Positions 34,904 through 44,185 are shown, numbered from the stretch's first letter. The stretch: DNA of 64,000 nt from Acidimicrobiia bacterium (GCA_022822525.1 JAJEBN010000078.1:22055-86054); one strand, 5' to 3'. Notes: generated by a model from the letters alone, not told the origin. Numbers and translations: made by a program.

Positions 34904-36529
34904 CTAGGTCAGGGCGAAGCCGCGGTAGTTGTCGGACGCCACGTCCTCGCAGACCTCGACATAGGGCGGGAAGCCCGGCAGCGGCATGAACACTCGGGTC
35001 TTGCCGGGGATGTTGGCCCCGAGGTACCACGAGTTGCATGTGGGATACAGCGTCAGGTCGGCCACGGCATTGACGTAGTCGACCCAGTAGGCCTCGGCGT
35101 CGGGCTCGGGCTCGATCGTGGCGGTGCCGCGCTCGCGCAGCTCGACCAGGCAGCGCGAGATCCAGTCGACGTGCTGCTCAATGGACGGAATCATGTTGGT
35201 CAGCACCGACGGGCTGCCGGGACCGGACACGGTGAACATGTTCGGGAAGCCCGTCACACCCAGGCCGAGGTAGGTGCGCGGGCCGGCGTCCCAGTGATCG
35301 GCCAGCCGCACGCCGTCACGCCCGGTGATGTTCATGCGCAGCAGCGTTCCGGTCATCGCATCGAAGCCGGTTGCGTACACGAGCGCATCGACCGGGTACT
35401 CCTGGCCGCCGACCACGACACCGGCTGGCGAGATGCGCTCAATGGGCGAGTCCGACACATCGACCAACTGCACATGCGGCTGGTTGAACGTCTCGTAGTA
35501 GTTGGTGTCGAGGCAGGGACGCTTGCAGGCGATGGTGTTGTGCGGGGTGAGCTTGGCCGCAATCTCTGGATCGTCGACGATCTCGGCGATCTTGCCGCGG
35601 ACGAATTCCGCCACTCGGCCGTTGGACTCTGCGTCGAGTGCGACGTCTCCGTATGCCCGGTAGAACGTGAAGCCGCCCACCTCCCAGCGCTCTTGCATGC
35701 GCTCGTTGAACGACTCGTTGCTGGCTTCTTTGGCGAGGTCTTCGCTGTCGGGCAGCCGCTGAACCATGGCCGCGTTCTGTTCTGCCATCTTGGCCCGCAG
35801 CTCGCGATAGTTGTCCTTCCAGCGAGCCTGCTCAGCCGGGTCGAGTGGTTCGTTGCGGGCAGGAACCGAGTAGTTCGGCGTGCGCTGAAAGATCGTCAGC
35901 TCCCGGCATTCAGCAGCGATGACGGGAATGGCCTGGATTGCGGACGAGCCCGTGCCGATCACTCCCACCGACATGCCGCTGAAGTCGACGCCTTCGTGCG
36001 GCCACCGGCCGGTGTGATACGTCGGCCCCTCGAACGTCGAAGCGCCGTCGAACTGGGGGACGTTCGCCGTCGAGAGGCAGCCGGTGGCCATCACCACGAA
36101 GCGCGCCCGGTAGAGGCCCCGATCAGTCTGAAGACGCCACTGATGGCCGGCGTCGTCCCAATCGACACGCTCGACCGTCGTCTCGAAATGGATGTCACGC
36201 CGCAGGTCGTACCGGTCGGCGACGTGGTTGGCGTAGCGCAGGATCTCGGGCTGGCCCGAGTAGCGCTCGGACCATTCCCACTCCTGTTCGAGCTCGGGGT
36301 CGAACGAGTACGAGTACTGCATCGACTCGACATCGCACCGGGCGCCCGGGTAGCGGTTCCAGTACCAGGTGCCGCCCACGCCGTCTGCTCGTTCCACCAC
36401 CACTACGTCGAAGCCGAGCCCGCGCAGCTTGTGGAGTGCGTACATACCGGCGAAGCCGGCGCCCACCACGACCACGTCATGTGCGTCTGGATCTTGGCCG
36501 TTCGAGTTCAGCCCATCCCCGCTGCTCAT
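34904..36529 (-). CDS. Flavin-containing Baeyer-Villiger monooxygenase
   Basis: A 540-residue FAD/NADPH monooxygenase. The FAD motif is VVVVGAGFAGMYAL; DGVGGTWYWNRYPGARCDVES is BVMO-typical. The fingerprint reads FEGPTYHTGRWPHEG (FxGxxxHxGxWP), and the NADPH motif is VGVIGTGSSAIQAIPVIA. These enzymes insert oxygen next to a ketone, giving esters or lactones. It heads a run of minus-strand dehydrogenase genes, consistent with ketone or steroid breakdown. ATG at 36529 is chosen; the frame is open to a GTG at 36586, but TAGTCT lies 8 nt before the ATG. Confidence 0.92.
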   Translation of the reverse strand: MSSGDGLNSNGQDPDAHDVVVVGAGFAGMYALHKLRGLGFDVVVVERADGVGGTWYWNRYPGARCDVESMQYSYSFDPELEQEWEWSERYSGQPEILRYANHVADRYDLRRDIHFETTVERVDWDDAGHQWRLQTDRGLYRARFVVMATGCLSTANVPQFDGASTFEGPTYHTGRWPHEGVDFSGMSVGVIGTGSSAIQAIPVIAAECRELTIFQRTPNYSVPARNEPLDPAEQARWKDNYRELRAKMAEQNAAMVQRLPDSEDLAKEASNESFNERMQERWEVGGFTFYRAYGDVALDAESNGRVAEFVRGKIAEIVDDPEIAAKLTPHNTIACKRPCLDTNYYETFNQPHVQLVDVSDSPIERISPAGVVVGGQEYPVDALVYATGFDAMTGTLLRMNITGRDGVRLADHWDAGPRTYLGLGVTGFPNMFTVSGPGSPSVLTNMIPSIEQHVDWISRCLVELRERGTATIEPEPDAEAYWVDYVNAVADLTLYPTCNSWYLGANIPGKTRVFMPLPGFPPYVEVCEDVASDNYRGFALT

Positions 36530-36537
36530 GGGCGCAG

Positions 36538-36543
36538 AGACTA
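36538..36543 (-). promoter_or_regulatory. -10 box (TAGTCT) for the BVMO gene
   Basis: Minus-strand TAGTCT ends 8 nt before the ATG at 36529, within the 66-bp divergent gap to the amidase gene. The same hexamer precedes proA. Confidence 0.45.
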
Positions 36544-36595
36544 CCGATGCCGGTCCAGTGCGGTCTGAGGTGCGGCGATGTGCCACGCTCCGGGA

Positions 36596-38131
36596 ATGGC
36601 CGAGCCGTGCGACCTCACCGCGACAAGGGCACGAGAGCTGATGGCAGCCGGCGAGCTGTCGGCAGTGGACTTGCTGGCGTCGTGCTTGGCGCGGGCCGAT
36701 GCGACCGACAGCGCCGTGAACGCACTCGTCGTTCGCGACGACGACGCAGCGATGTCGACGGCGCAGGCGTCGGACGATGCCCGCGCTCGGGGGGAGCCCA
36801 TGGGTCCGCTGGCGGGCCTGCCGGTGGCGATCAAGGACATCCAGGCGACTGCGGGGTTGACGACCACCTACGGCGCCGTGCCGTTCGCGCGCAACGTGCC
36901 GACCGCCGACGACGGCATCGTGGCGCGCGTCCGGGCAGCCGGGGCCGTCATCATCGGCAAGACGAACACGCCCGAGCTGAGCATCGGGGCCAACACCGTC
37001 AACCGGCTGTTCGGCGCCACCGGCAACCCGTTCGAGCCGTCGCTGACCTGCGGCGGCAGCTCTGGGGGCTCAGCCGTTGCACTGTCCTGCGGGATGGCGC
37101 CGCTTGCCACGGGGTCGGACCATGGCGGCAGCCTGCGCATCCCGGCCTCGTATTGCGGGGTGGTCGCCCACCGCTCCACGCCTGGCACCGTGGCTCACGA
37201 CGAGCGCACGATCGGCCGCACCAACTACAGCGTGCAGGGTCCGATGGCCCGCACCGTTGCCGACGCGGCGTTGCTGCTGTCGGTGATCGCGGGCCGCGAC
37301 CGCGCTGCCCGGCGAGACGCCATGGCATTCCCGCTGGACGCTGCTGCATTCGCCGATCTGCCTGAGGTCGACGTGGCCGGACTGCGCGTGGGTGTCAGCG
37401 CCGACCTGGGCGGGCTGCTGGTGTCCCGAGCCGTGCGGGCTGTCTTTGAGGACCGCGTCGAACGACTCGCCGGGATCGTCGGCTCAGTCGACGAGGCCGA
37501 CATCGACCTGAGCGATGCGCTGGACGTCGACTGGCAGCTCCGCTCGGACATCTTCGCCACCAATTATCACCGCAGCATTCACAAGTTCGACTCCGGCACT
37601 GCCGGGGCTGCTGCCCAGACCTCTGACGGTGGCTTCAACCCGAATATCCGGGCCACCTACGACGAAGCGCTGAACACCACGGTGCTCGACATCGCCAAGG
37701 CCCGCCGGCGCCAGGTGGAGTTGTACCGGGCCACCGATGCGCTGTTCGACGAATTCGACGTGCTGATCTGCCCGGGGGTCAGCGTGCCCCCGTTCGACTG
37801 GCACCAGCTGTACCCCGCCGAGATCGACGGCCAGCCCGTCCGCAACTACATGGCCTGGCTGGGGCTGTCGGCGGCGCTCACCGTCGTGGGTCACCCCACC
37901 ACGGCTCTCCCATGCGGTCTCGACGGCCAGGGCACGCCGTTCGGTTTGCAGATCGTCGGGCCGAGCTACAGCGACAGGCGGCTGCTCGGCGTCGCTGCGG
38001 CGCTGGAGACTGCCTTCGCCGACGACCCGGTCACCGCAAGGCCCGCACCAGAAGTGGACTGGTTGGCAACGGTGGAGACCACCTGTCGCACCGAGGGCAG
38101 GCTCGTGCACGCGTCCGCTCCGCCCCAATAG
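36596..38131 (+). CDS. Amidase (amidase-signature family)
   Basis: A 511-residue Ser-cisSer-Lys amidase. The triad is visible: Lys80 in LPVAIKDIQATAG, the serine pair in CGGSSGGSAVAL (~155-156) and nucleophile Ser179 in GSDHGGSLRIPA. The C-terminal LPCGLDGQGTPFGLQIVGP is also typical. It hydrolyses carboxamides; the substrate is unknown, and there are no gatB/gatC neighbours, so it is unlikely to be GatA. ATG at 36596 is the likely start (CACGCT 6 nt upstream). It is divergent from the BVMO gene and converges with the hydantoinase-like gene. Confidence 0.9.
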   Translation: MAEPCDLTATRARELMAAGELSAVDLLASCLARADATDSAVNALVVRDDDAAMSTAQASDDARARGEPMGPLAGLPVAIKDIQATAGLTTTYGAVPFARNVPTADDGIVARVRAAGAVIIGKTNTPELSIGANTVNRLFGATGNPFEPSLTCGGSSGGSAVALSCGMAPLATGSDHGGSLRIPASYCGVVAHRSTPGTVAHDERTIGRTNYSVQGPMARTVADAALLLSVIAGRDRAARRDAMAFPLDAAAFADLPEVDVAGLRVGVSADLGGLLVSRAVRAVFEDRVERLAGIVGSVDEADIDLSDALDVDWQLRSDIFATNYHRSIHKFDSGTAGAAAQTSDGGFNPNIRATYDEALNTTVLDIAKARRRQVELYRATDALFDEFDVLICPGVSVPPFDWHQLYPAEIDGQPVRNYMAWLGLSAALTVVGHPTTALPCGLDGQGTPFGLQIVGPSYSDRRLLGVAAALETAFADDPVTARPAPEVDWLATVETTCRTEGRLVHASAPPQ

Positions 38132-38140
38132 AACCAGTAC

Positions 38141-40474
38141 TCAGGCCAGTGATGGGCGTCCCGCTGCGGTGACCTTGAGCGTGGCCTCGACGAAGAGCTC
38201 GCGGCCGTTGCTCGGAGCCGTCCGGGTCTGGAAGTCGATGGTCAGTTCGGCATCGTGCGCGCCTGCGGCGGCGGCTTCGGCGCGGGCAGCCTCGGTTGCC
38301 TGCGCGGTGGCCCACTCCCGGGCCTCGTCCAGGCTGTGCCAGACCGGCGGATCGTCGCCCCAGTGCGCGCGGTAACTGCCGCGGCGGGGCGCCGTCACCG
38401 TCACCTGCTTGGTGACGCGGATGCGAGCGACCGCTGCGCCCACCGCATTTGCAACCTCGGCATGTGCCGGGACCGATGCGACGGTGCCCAGCAGGTCAGC
38501 GACCAGGGGCGCCAGGGTTGGCGCCGGTGCACCGATGACGACGATCGGGACGGCCACGCCGGCATCGATGCGCGCCAGCGGCACTGAATGGGATGACGCG
38601 GGCGCGACATCACCGGCGACTGGAACACCAGGCGACTCGCTGGCCTCGAGCAGGCCCCACAAGGGGTTTGCAGCTCCCGCAGGGACGCTGTCGGCGGGCG
38701 TGTCAGCAGCCGGGCTGGCGAGAGAGGACTGCCGCCGATCGAGGGCTGCCTGGACCAGGGGCCGCCGGGCCTCGCTGGCGAGGATGCCGTCTGAGCCGAG
38801 TGCCACGCCGAGCAGCGCCTCTGCGGCATCCCGCAACACTGTTCGCAGGATGCGACGCGACAGCTCGCGTGCGCCTGCGCCGATGTCCACCCCGTAGCGG
38901 TCGCGCTGGCGGCTGAACAGCTCGGCTCCCGAGTGCGCCGCGCCTTCGTCGCCGATGGCGCCGGCGTCGATCAGGCCGAGCACGACGCACGCATCGGTGG
39001 GCGTCAGGGCCGCTCGCCGGAGCGCGCCCCGACGCTCGAGCCGGCCCAGAGCGCCACGCCAGCGAGCCGATCTCTTCAGGTCCGCCAAGGCAAGAGCCCC
39101 GCCCGCTGCACGAACCAGCCGCAGCACTTCGCTGTCGATGCCGTCGGTCTCAGCCAACGCTGCGCTGGGTCGCGCGTCGATGACGACTTGGCCGAATTCG
39201 GCCAGCGGCGTCTCTGCGGCACGCTGGCTCTGGAGCATCGGCAGCACCACGTCGGGGTGTCGCAGGGCTGCGACGCACAGCGGTACGACGCGGCGCGGCC
39301 CCACCGTCAGTTCACCGCTGGCCCCGTCGAGCGGGATGCGTACCTCGCTGTCTCCTCCCAGTCCGACAGTGGTGGTGGGCAGCGCCGTCACCATCGTGGC
39401 GTGACCGGCGACGATCGCGCTGTCGTCGCCGTCGGGGGAGGCGGTCACCGCGACGCCGTCACGGATCGCTGCGATATCGGTCGTCGTGCCGCCAATGTCC
39501 GCGATGAGGCAGCCCGCATCGACCTCGTGTCCCGCCGGCAGCTCCGATGTTGCGAGGTGGCGCGCCCCGAGCACGCTCGCGGCGGGGCCCGACAGGACGG
39601 TCTCGATCGGGCGCTGGGCCACGAAGTCCGCTGCTACGAGCGAGCCATCGCCGCGCACGACCATGAGCGGAGCGGCGAGGCCCAACGATGCCATCGCCGC
39701 CTCGATTGCCTCGGTGAACTGCGCCGTGACCGAGATGAGCTGTGCGTTGAGCAGCGTCGTCACGGCGCGGCGCGGCCCGCCGAGCTGGGGCGACAGCTCG
39801 TGGCTGCAGGTCACCGGCTTGCCGGTGAGTTGCCGGATCGCGTCCCGCGCTGCGAGCTCGTGAGCGTTGTTGCGGACGCTGAACTGCGCGGCGACCGCGT
39901 ACGCCTCGACCGAGGCGTCGATGCGTTCTGTGACCCGCGCCAGCTCGTCGAGGTCGAGCGGAGCGCGCATGTCGCCTTGGGCAGTGTGCCCGCCGCCCAC
40001 CAGAACGACCGGCGCCGATGCGAGTGTGCCCCGCACGCGGTCGGTCGCTGAAGCGTCTGGGGATTCGTGGGGGACTGCGCCGGGGCGGACTCCGGCGTGG
40101 CCCGCGGCGCCCACGTTCAGGCCTGCGCGAGCCAGAGCTTCGGGTTCGAAGCCAATGGCGATCAGCGCAGCCGGGCGGACCGCGCCTTCCACCAGTGCGT
40201 TGGTCGCAAGGGTTGTCGAGACTGCCACCAGACCGATGTCGCCAGCGCTCAGGCTCGCACCTGCAGGACTGTCGCCAGCGCTGAGCACCCCTGCCATGGC
40301 GTTGACCACACAGCCGAAGAGGTCATCGTGGGTGGTGGGAACCTTGAGGGCCGCCAACACGTGACCGCCGCCCCCGTCGGCACCCTCTGCGTACACGACG
40401 GCATCGGTGAACGTGCCGCCAGTGTCGATGCCCAAGCAGTAGCGGCCTGACGCCGGCCGGAACGGTGTCGTCAC
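38141..40474 (-). CDS. Hydantoinase A/5-oxoprolinase-like ATPase
   Basis: A 777-residue HyuA-type protein. The N-terminus RYCLGIDTGGTFTDAVVY is the phosphate-binding motif, followed by VAVSTTLATNALVEG and the C-terminal-domain motifs GCLIADIGGTTTDIA and LGGDSEV. HyuA enzymes normally activate a cyclic amide or ketone with ATP together with a HyuB subunit. No hyuB lies in the window, and the last ~150 residues are poorly conserved. GTG at 40474 has CACACT 7 nt upstream; the frame is open to 40579. It is divergent from the rhodanese gene. Confidence 0.83.
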   Translation of the reverse strand: MTTPFRPASGRYCLGIDTGGTFTDAVVYAEGADGGGGHVLAALKVPTTHDDLFGCVVNAMAGVLSAGDSPAGASLSAGDIGLVAVSTTLATNALVEGAVRPAALIAIGFEPEALARAGLNVGAAGHAGVRPGAVPHESPDASATDRVRGTLASAPVVLVGGGHTAQGDMRAPLDLDELARVTERIDASVEAYAVAAQFSVRNNAHELAARDAIRQLTGKPVTCSHELSPQLGGPRRAVTTLLNAQLISVTAQFTEAIEAAMASLGLAAPLMVVRGDGSLVAADFVAQRPIETVLSGPAASVLGARHLATSELPAGHEVDAGCLIADIGGTTTDIAAIRDGVAVTASPDGDDSAIVAGHATMVTALPTTTVGLGGDSEVRIPLDGASGELTVGPRRVVPLCVAALRHPDVVLPMLQSQRAAETPLAEFGQVVIDARPSAALAETDGIDSEVLRLVRAAGGALALADLKRSARWRGALGRLERRGALRRAALTPTDACVVLGLIDAGAIGDEGAAHSGAELFSRQRDRYGVDIGAGARELSRRILRTVLRDAAEALLGVALGSDGILASEARRPLVQAALDRRQSSLASPAADTPADSVPAGAANPLWGLLEASESPGVPVAGDVAPASSHSVPLARIDAGVAVPIVVIGAPAPTLAPLVADLLGTVASVPAHAEVANAVGAAVARIRVTKQVTVTAPRRGSYRAHWGDDPPVWHSLDEAREWATAQATEAARAEAAAAGAHDAELTIDFQTRTAPSNGRELFVEATLKVTAAGRPSLA

Positions 40475-40481
40475 CGCTGAA

Positions 40482-40487
40482 AGTGTG
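40482..40487 (-). promoter_or_regulatory. Putative -10 box (CACACT) before the hydantoinase-like gene
   Basis: Minus-strand CACACT ends 7 nt before the GTG at 40474. This is the same variant box as before galE. Confidence 0.35.
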
Positions 40488-40638
40488 CCAGCGGGAGCCG
40501 TCTGGGCGCGGCGGTCTGTGCGTCGAGTGGACTCGGCCGCCCGCGTCGGTGAGACTGCGGGCACGGCGACCCGCCGCATGGCCTCGGGCAGTGCGAGGGT
40601 CAGCCGCTTTCCGATTGCAGTGCCACCAGGAGGACCCG

Positions 40639-41046
40639 ATGGGCGTCAAGTCAGTGAATGAGATGGTTGCGGAGGCCAAGACCCGCATCGACAACATCTC
40701 CCCGGCAGAGGCGCACCGGCGTGTCATCGAGGAGAACGCGTTGATCGTGGACATCCGTGATGTGCGCGAGCTGCAGCGCGAAGGCGCAATCCCCGATTCG
40801 GTGCATGCGCCCCGCGGGATGCTCGAGTTCTGGGTGTCGCCTGACTCGCCCTACACCAAAGATGTCTTCCAGGAGGGTCGCGAGCTCATCCTGTGCTGTG
40901 CGGGAGGCGGCCGCTCGGCCCTGTCCGCGGACACCATGCAGGACATGGGCGTCGAGAAGGTCAGCCACGTTGAGACTGGCTTCGGCGGCTGGCGAGCGGA
41001 CGGCATGCCGGTGACTGACTACGACACGTTCCGGTCACAGCGCTGA
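40639..41046 (+). CDS. Rhodanese-like domain protein
   Basis: A 135-residue single-domain sulfurtransferase. ALIVDIRDVRELQREGAIPDSVHAPRG in adjoining parts, the active-site loop LILCCAGGGRSALSA (second Cys as persulfide carrier), and GFGGWRADGMPV are typical. ATG at 40639 has a strong AGGAGG ribosome-binding site (40627-40632). The dimethylformamidase-like gene starts 45 nt after it, so co-transcription is likely. The sulfur acceptor is unknown. Confidence 0.92.
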   Translation: MGVKSVNEMVAEAKTRIDNISPAEAHRRVIEENALIVDIRDVRELQREGAIPDSVHAPRGMLEFWVSPDSPYTKDVFQEGRELILCCAGGGRSALSADTMQDMGVEKVSHVETGFGGWRADGMPVTDYDTFRSQR

Positions 41047-41091
41047 GTTCTGTACGCAGCCGAGCCCGCTGAGCAAAGCCAAAGCAGCCTC

Positions 41092-43386
41092 ATGACTCAA
41101 TCGCCCGCGCCCGAATCGCCCGCGCCCGACGCCTCCGGTGCCGATCCCTCAAAGCAGGTGACCGGGTACTGCGAGCCGTGGACACTGCGTGCCGGCGAGT
41201 CCATCGCGCTGATGGCGTCGTCGCACCAGCCTGGCCCGGCCGAGGTCGACATCACCCGGATTGTCTGCGGTGACCCGACCCGCTACGGACCCGGCTTCGA
41301 CGAGCGACCGGTCCCGGCGGCCGGCAGCTGGTCGGTGACGCTCGACGAGCAGCCGCTCACTCCTGGCTCGTACGGGATCGCCGCTCTCGACGGCATGCCC
41401 GGCGTGCGCCGTGTCGGCCTCCGGGTCTGGCTGATGCCCACCCTGCCGGATCGGCCGGCGCGTATCGCGACGCTCTGCGCGCACGGCGCGGGCGCGTCGC
41501 TGGGCTCAGCGCCGATCGAGGCACTGCGACTCGATCTCTCCGGAGGGTGTGCCGTCGCGTCGACGTCGGCGCTCGGCGGCGAGTCCCAGGTCGTTATTGA
41601 CGAGCTGCCGCTGACGCGCAACCGGTGGTATCTGCTCGATGTCGAGCTGGACCTCGACGCGAGCACCCTGAGCGCAGCGGTGACCACCGCAGTCTCCGAT
41701 TCTCCGGGGCGCGATGTGGTGGAGGGAAGCCGGCTGAGCGACCTGACGGTCTCGAAGCTGGAGGCGGAGCTGGCGGGATCGGCACATGACGGCGTGTCCC
41801 GGCACGGCATCGGCGGCACCGCACGCATGACGGCGCCGCTCGGCGCGGGCGACCTCGCCCTGACCGAGCTGTGGCTCGCGGCGGGGCCCGGGGGAGAGCG
41901 CTTCGACGGACGGCTGGCACGACCGATGCTGCGGATCGGTGAGGCCGTCGTGTCGTGGGATCTCGCTGCCGACATGGCCGGTCGCAGCGTGCCCGCCGAC
42001 GATGCTGCCTTCGGGCCGATCGTGCTGCACCAACTGCCGACACGCTCCATCACGGGTCCTGTGTGGGACGGAACGGCGCACTCGTGGGCCAGCCATCCAC
42101 CGCACTACGACGCGGTGCATTTTCATCACGACGATCTGCATGACGCTGGCTGGCAGAGCACCGTGGAGGCGACGCTGCCCGATGACCTGCCGAGTGGGAT
42201 CTACGCCTTCCGGGTGCGCAGCGACGCGGGTGAAGACCGGGTGCCGTTCTTCGTGCGCCCCGCACGCGGTGCCCGCAGCGCCGACGTGGCGCTGCTGATG
42301 CCGACAGCCACCTACATGGCCTACGCCAATCATCGGATGCTCATCGACGGGGCAGATTTCATGTCGACTCGGACTCGACTGCGACCCGAGCATGCCTATG
42401 TCCGGGACCATCCCGAGCTGGGTCTCAGCCACTACGAGAAGCACCCTGACGGCAGCGGTGTCATGTTCAGCTCGCGCCGCAGGCCGGTGCTCAACCTTCG
42501 ACCCGGGGCCGACGGCTGGAACTTCACCCCCGACACCGACATCAACGCATTTCTCGAGCACCTCGAAGTCGGCCACGACATCGTCACCGACGAGGATCTG
42601 CACTTCGAGGGCGTCGAGGCCATCGCGCCCTACCGCGTGCTGGTGACCGGGAGCCACCCGGAGTACTGGTCGACGGCCATGCTGGACGCGCTCGCCGAGT
42701 GGCAGCGCAACGGCGGGCGGCTCATGTACCTGGGCGGCAACGGCTTCTACTGGAAGGTGGCGTTCAGCGACGACTGGCCGGGCGCGATCGAGCTGCGCCG
42801 GGCCGAGGACGGCGTGCGGAACTGGCAGACCGGGCCGGGGGAGAGCTATCACGCCTGGGGCGGCGAGTACGGCGGGATGTGGCGGCGCCAGGGGCGAGCG
42901 CCCAACGAGATCTGCGGCATCGGCTTCGCCGCGCAGGGGTTCGACAAAGCCACCTATTTCGTCCGCGATCCCGGGGTGGACGACTCACGGGCAGCGTGGA
43001 TCCTCGACGGGGTCCCGGGCGAGCGCATCGGTACATCGGGGTTGGGCGGCGGCGCCGCGGGGCAGGAGCTGGACCGCTATGACGTGCGGCTGGGATCGCC
43101 CCGTCACGCCGTGGTGCTGGCCTCGGCGACGACGTTCGGGCCCGACATGCTCCGAACGAAGGAAGAGTTCGAAGGCTCGGTGTTCTTCCCGACGCCCGAC
43201 CCGATGGTGCGCGCCGACATGGTGTTCTACGAGACGCCCAACGGCGGGGCGGTGTTCTCGGTGGGCTCGATCTCGTGGTTCGGAGCGCTGGCCCGAGATG
43301 GCTACGACAACGACATCGCACGCATTACGGACAACGTGGTGCGGCGCTTCGCCGACCCTGAGCCCTTCCCGCCGCCGGCAGCTTGA
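41092..43386 (+). CDS. N,N-dimethylformamidase large (beta) subunit-like protein
   Basis: A 764-residue protein matching the large subunit of dimethylformamidase (about 762 residues), a mononuclear-iron amide hydrolase. The N-terminal ~330 residues include a lectin/jelly-roll-like region. The C-terminal region has YDAVHFHHDDLHDAGW, LMPTATYMAYANHRM and VTGSHPEYWS, giving His522 and Glu524 close to the iron-binding His/Glu positions of the known enzyme. GGRLMYLGGNGFYWKVAF is also characteristic. The small subunit of the described enzyme (~130 residues) is not encoded next to it; the adjacent gene of similar size is a rhodanese. Substrate is uncertain. Confidence 0.82.
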   Translation: MTQSPAPESPAPDASGADPSKQVTGYCEPWTLRAGESIALMASSHQPGPAEVDITRIVCGDPTRYGPGFDERPVPAAGSWSVTLDEQPLTPGSYGIAALDGMPGVRRVGLRVWLMPTLPDRPARIATLCAHGAGASLGSAPIEALRLDLSGGCAVASTSALGGESQVVIDELPLTRNRWYLLDVELDLDASTLSAAVTTAVSDSPGRDVVEGSRLSDLTVSKLEAELAGSAHDGVSRHGIGGTARMTAPLGAGDLALTELWLAAGPGGERFDGRLARPMLRIGEAVVSWDLAADMAGRSVPADDAAFGPIVLHQLPTRSITGPVWDGTAHSWASHPPHYDAVHFHHDDLHDAGWQSTVEATLPDDLPSGIYAFRVRSDAGEDRVPFFVRPARGARSADVALLMPTATYMAYANHRMLIDGADFMSTRTRLRPEHAYVRDHPELGLSHYEKHPDGSGVMFSSRRRPVLNLRPGADGWNFTPDTDINAFLEHLEVGHDIVTDEDLHFEGVEAIAPYRVLVTGSHPEYWSTAMLDALAEWQRNGGRLMYLGGNGFYWKVAFSDDWPGAIELRRAEDGVRNWQTGPGESYHAWGGEYGGMWRRQGRAPNEICGIGFAAQGFDKATYFVRDPGVDDSRAAWILDGVPGERIGTSGLGGGAAGQELDRYDVRLGSPRHAVVLASATTFGPDMLRTKEEFEGSVFFPTPDPMVRADMVFYETPNGGAVFSVGSISWFGALARDGYDNDIARITDNVVRRFADPEPFPPPAA

Positions 43387-43404
43387 CGGCACCACGGAGG
43401 TCGG

Positions 43405-44100
43405 TCAGCCGTCGTCGCGTTTCCCGGAGATGAGCTCGCTCACCCGATTTGCGGCGGGGGCGTAGTCGGGATCGACCTCCGGACCCGGCACGAACTCGGG
43501 CACTTCGACCCGCTCGGGACCAGACGGCGGTGCTGAGCGGGCCGGCGCGGCTGCATCTGCGGTCGCCGCTGCAGCGGGCTCGGCCGCTGGTGCCGGGGCC
43601 GGCTCGGCGCTGCTGACCTGTGCAGCCGGTGCCGGGCTGCTTTCGGGCACCGGGACACCGGTGGCCTCGCGCGCAGACTTGGAACGGGCGAGTATCGCGG
43701 CGAGGCGGGGATCGGCGCCGCCGTCATCAGCGGCCGGCGCCTCGGCTTGGGGTGCCTCTGCAGCCGGCGCCGCGGCGGCTTCTGCAGCCGGCTCGTCGGT
43801 GCTCCCTGCCGGCAGCCCGCGCGACTCCGCAGCTGCGGCGCGGGCTTCGGCGATGCGCGCTCGTTCCTGCGCGGCCTCGATCTCCTCTCGCGCCCTGCGG
43901 GCCAGGAATTGCGGCCACTCGTCCTCGGGCACCAGCTTGTTGTGGGCCACCGAGATGACTTCGACGCCGTTGTCGAAGCGCACCCGGTAGCGCTTGATGG
44001 CGAAGCCGAGGCCACGGCCGCACTTGCCCGGCGTGCCTTCGGGGACGCCGGGAAGGTCCTCGTTGACTACTACCCGGGTGCCGCGCTTGTACTCGCTCAT
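43405..44100 (-). CDS. Uncharacterised protein: SH3-like N-terminus plus Ala/Pro-rich tail
   Basis: A 231-residue protein that I do not recognise. Residues ~1-65 (KRGTRVVVNEDLPGVPEGTPGK, then FAIKRYRVRFDNGVEVISVAHN) look like a small beta-barrel of SH3/KOW type. Residues ~68-95 are a charged helix (RREEIEAAQERARIAEAR-like), and ~100-200 are Ala/Pro/Glu-rich low-complexity. The last ~25 residues (NRVSELISGKRDDG) are more ordered. No signal peptide or membrane segment is seen. It is divergent from the epimerase gene with 93 bp between. Confidence 0.7.
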   Translation of the reverse strand: MSEYKRGTRVVVNEDLPGVPEGTPGKCGRGLGFAIKRYRVRFDNGVEVISVAHNKLVPEDEWPQFLARRAREEIEAAQERARIAEARAAAAESRGLPAGSTDEPAAEAAAAPAAEAPQAEAPAADDGGADPRLAAILARSKSAREATGVPVPESSPAPAAQVSSAEPAPAPAAEPAAAATADAAAPARSAPPSGPERVEVPEFVPGPEVDPDYAPAANRVSELISGKRDDG

Positions 44101-44179
44101 GACCCGGTTCCGCTGACGCTCGCGCTCATCGTTGCGGGAGCGTACCGGCGAATGAGGCCAGCTTCACCGGCACCCGTCG

Positions 44180-44185
44180 TAGATT
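44180..44185 (+). promoter_or_regulatory. -10 box (TAGATT) before the epimerase gene
   Basis: TAGATT ends 8 nt before the GTG at 44194; no ribosome-binding site is seen. Confidence 0.45.

Noticed and set aside
34745..36568. Plus-strand open frame of 607 codons opposite the BVMO gene
   Set aside because: The minus strand carries an intact BVMO with cofactor motifs; the plus frame is compositional and has no domain.
41506..42852. Minus-strand open frame of 448 codons opposite the dimethylformamidase-like gene
   Set aside because: Antisense shadow; the plus-strand product is full-length and motif-bearing.
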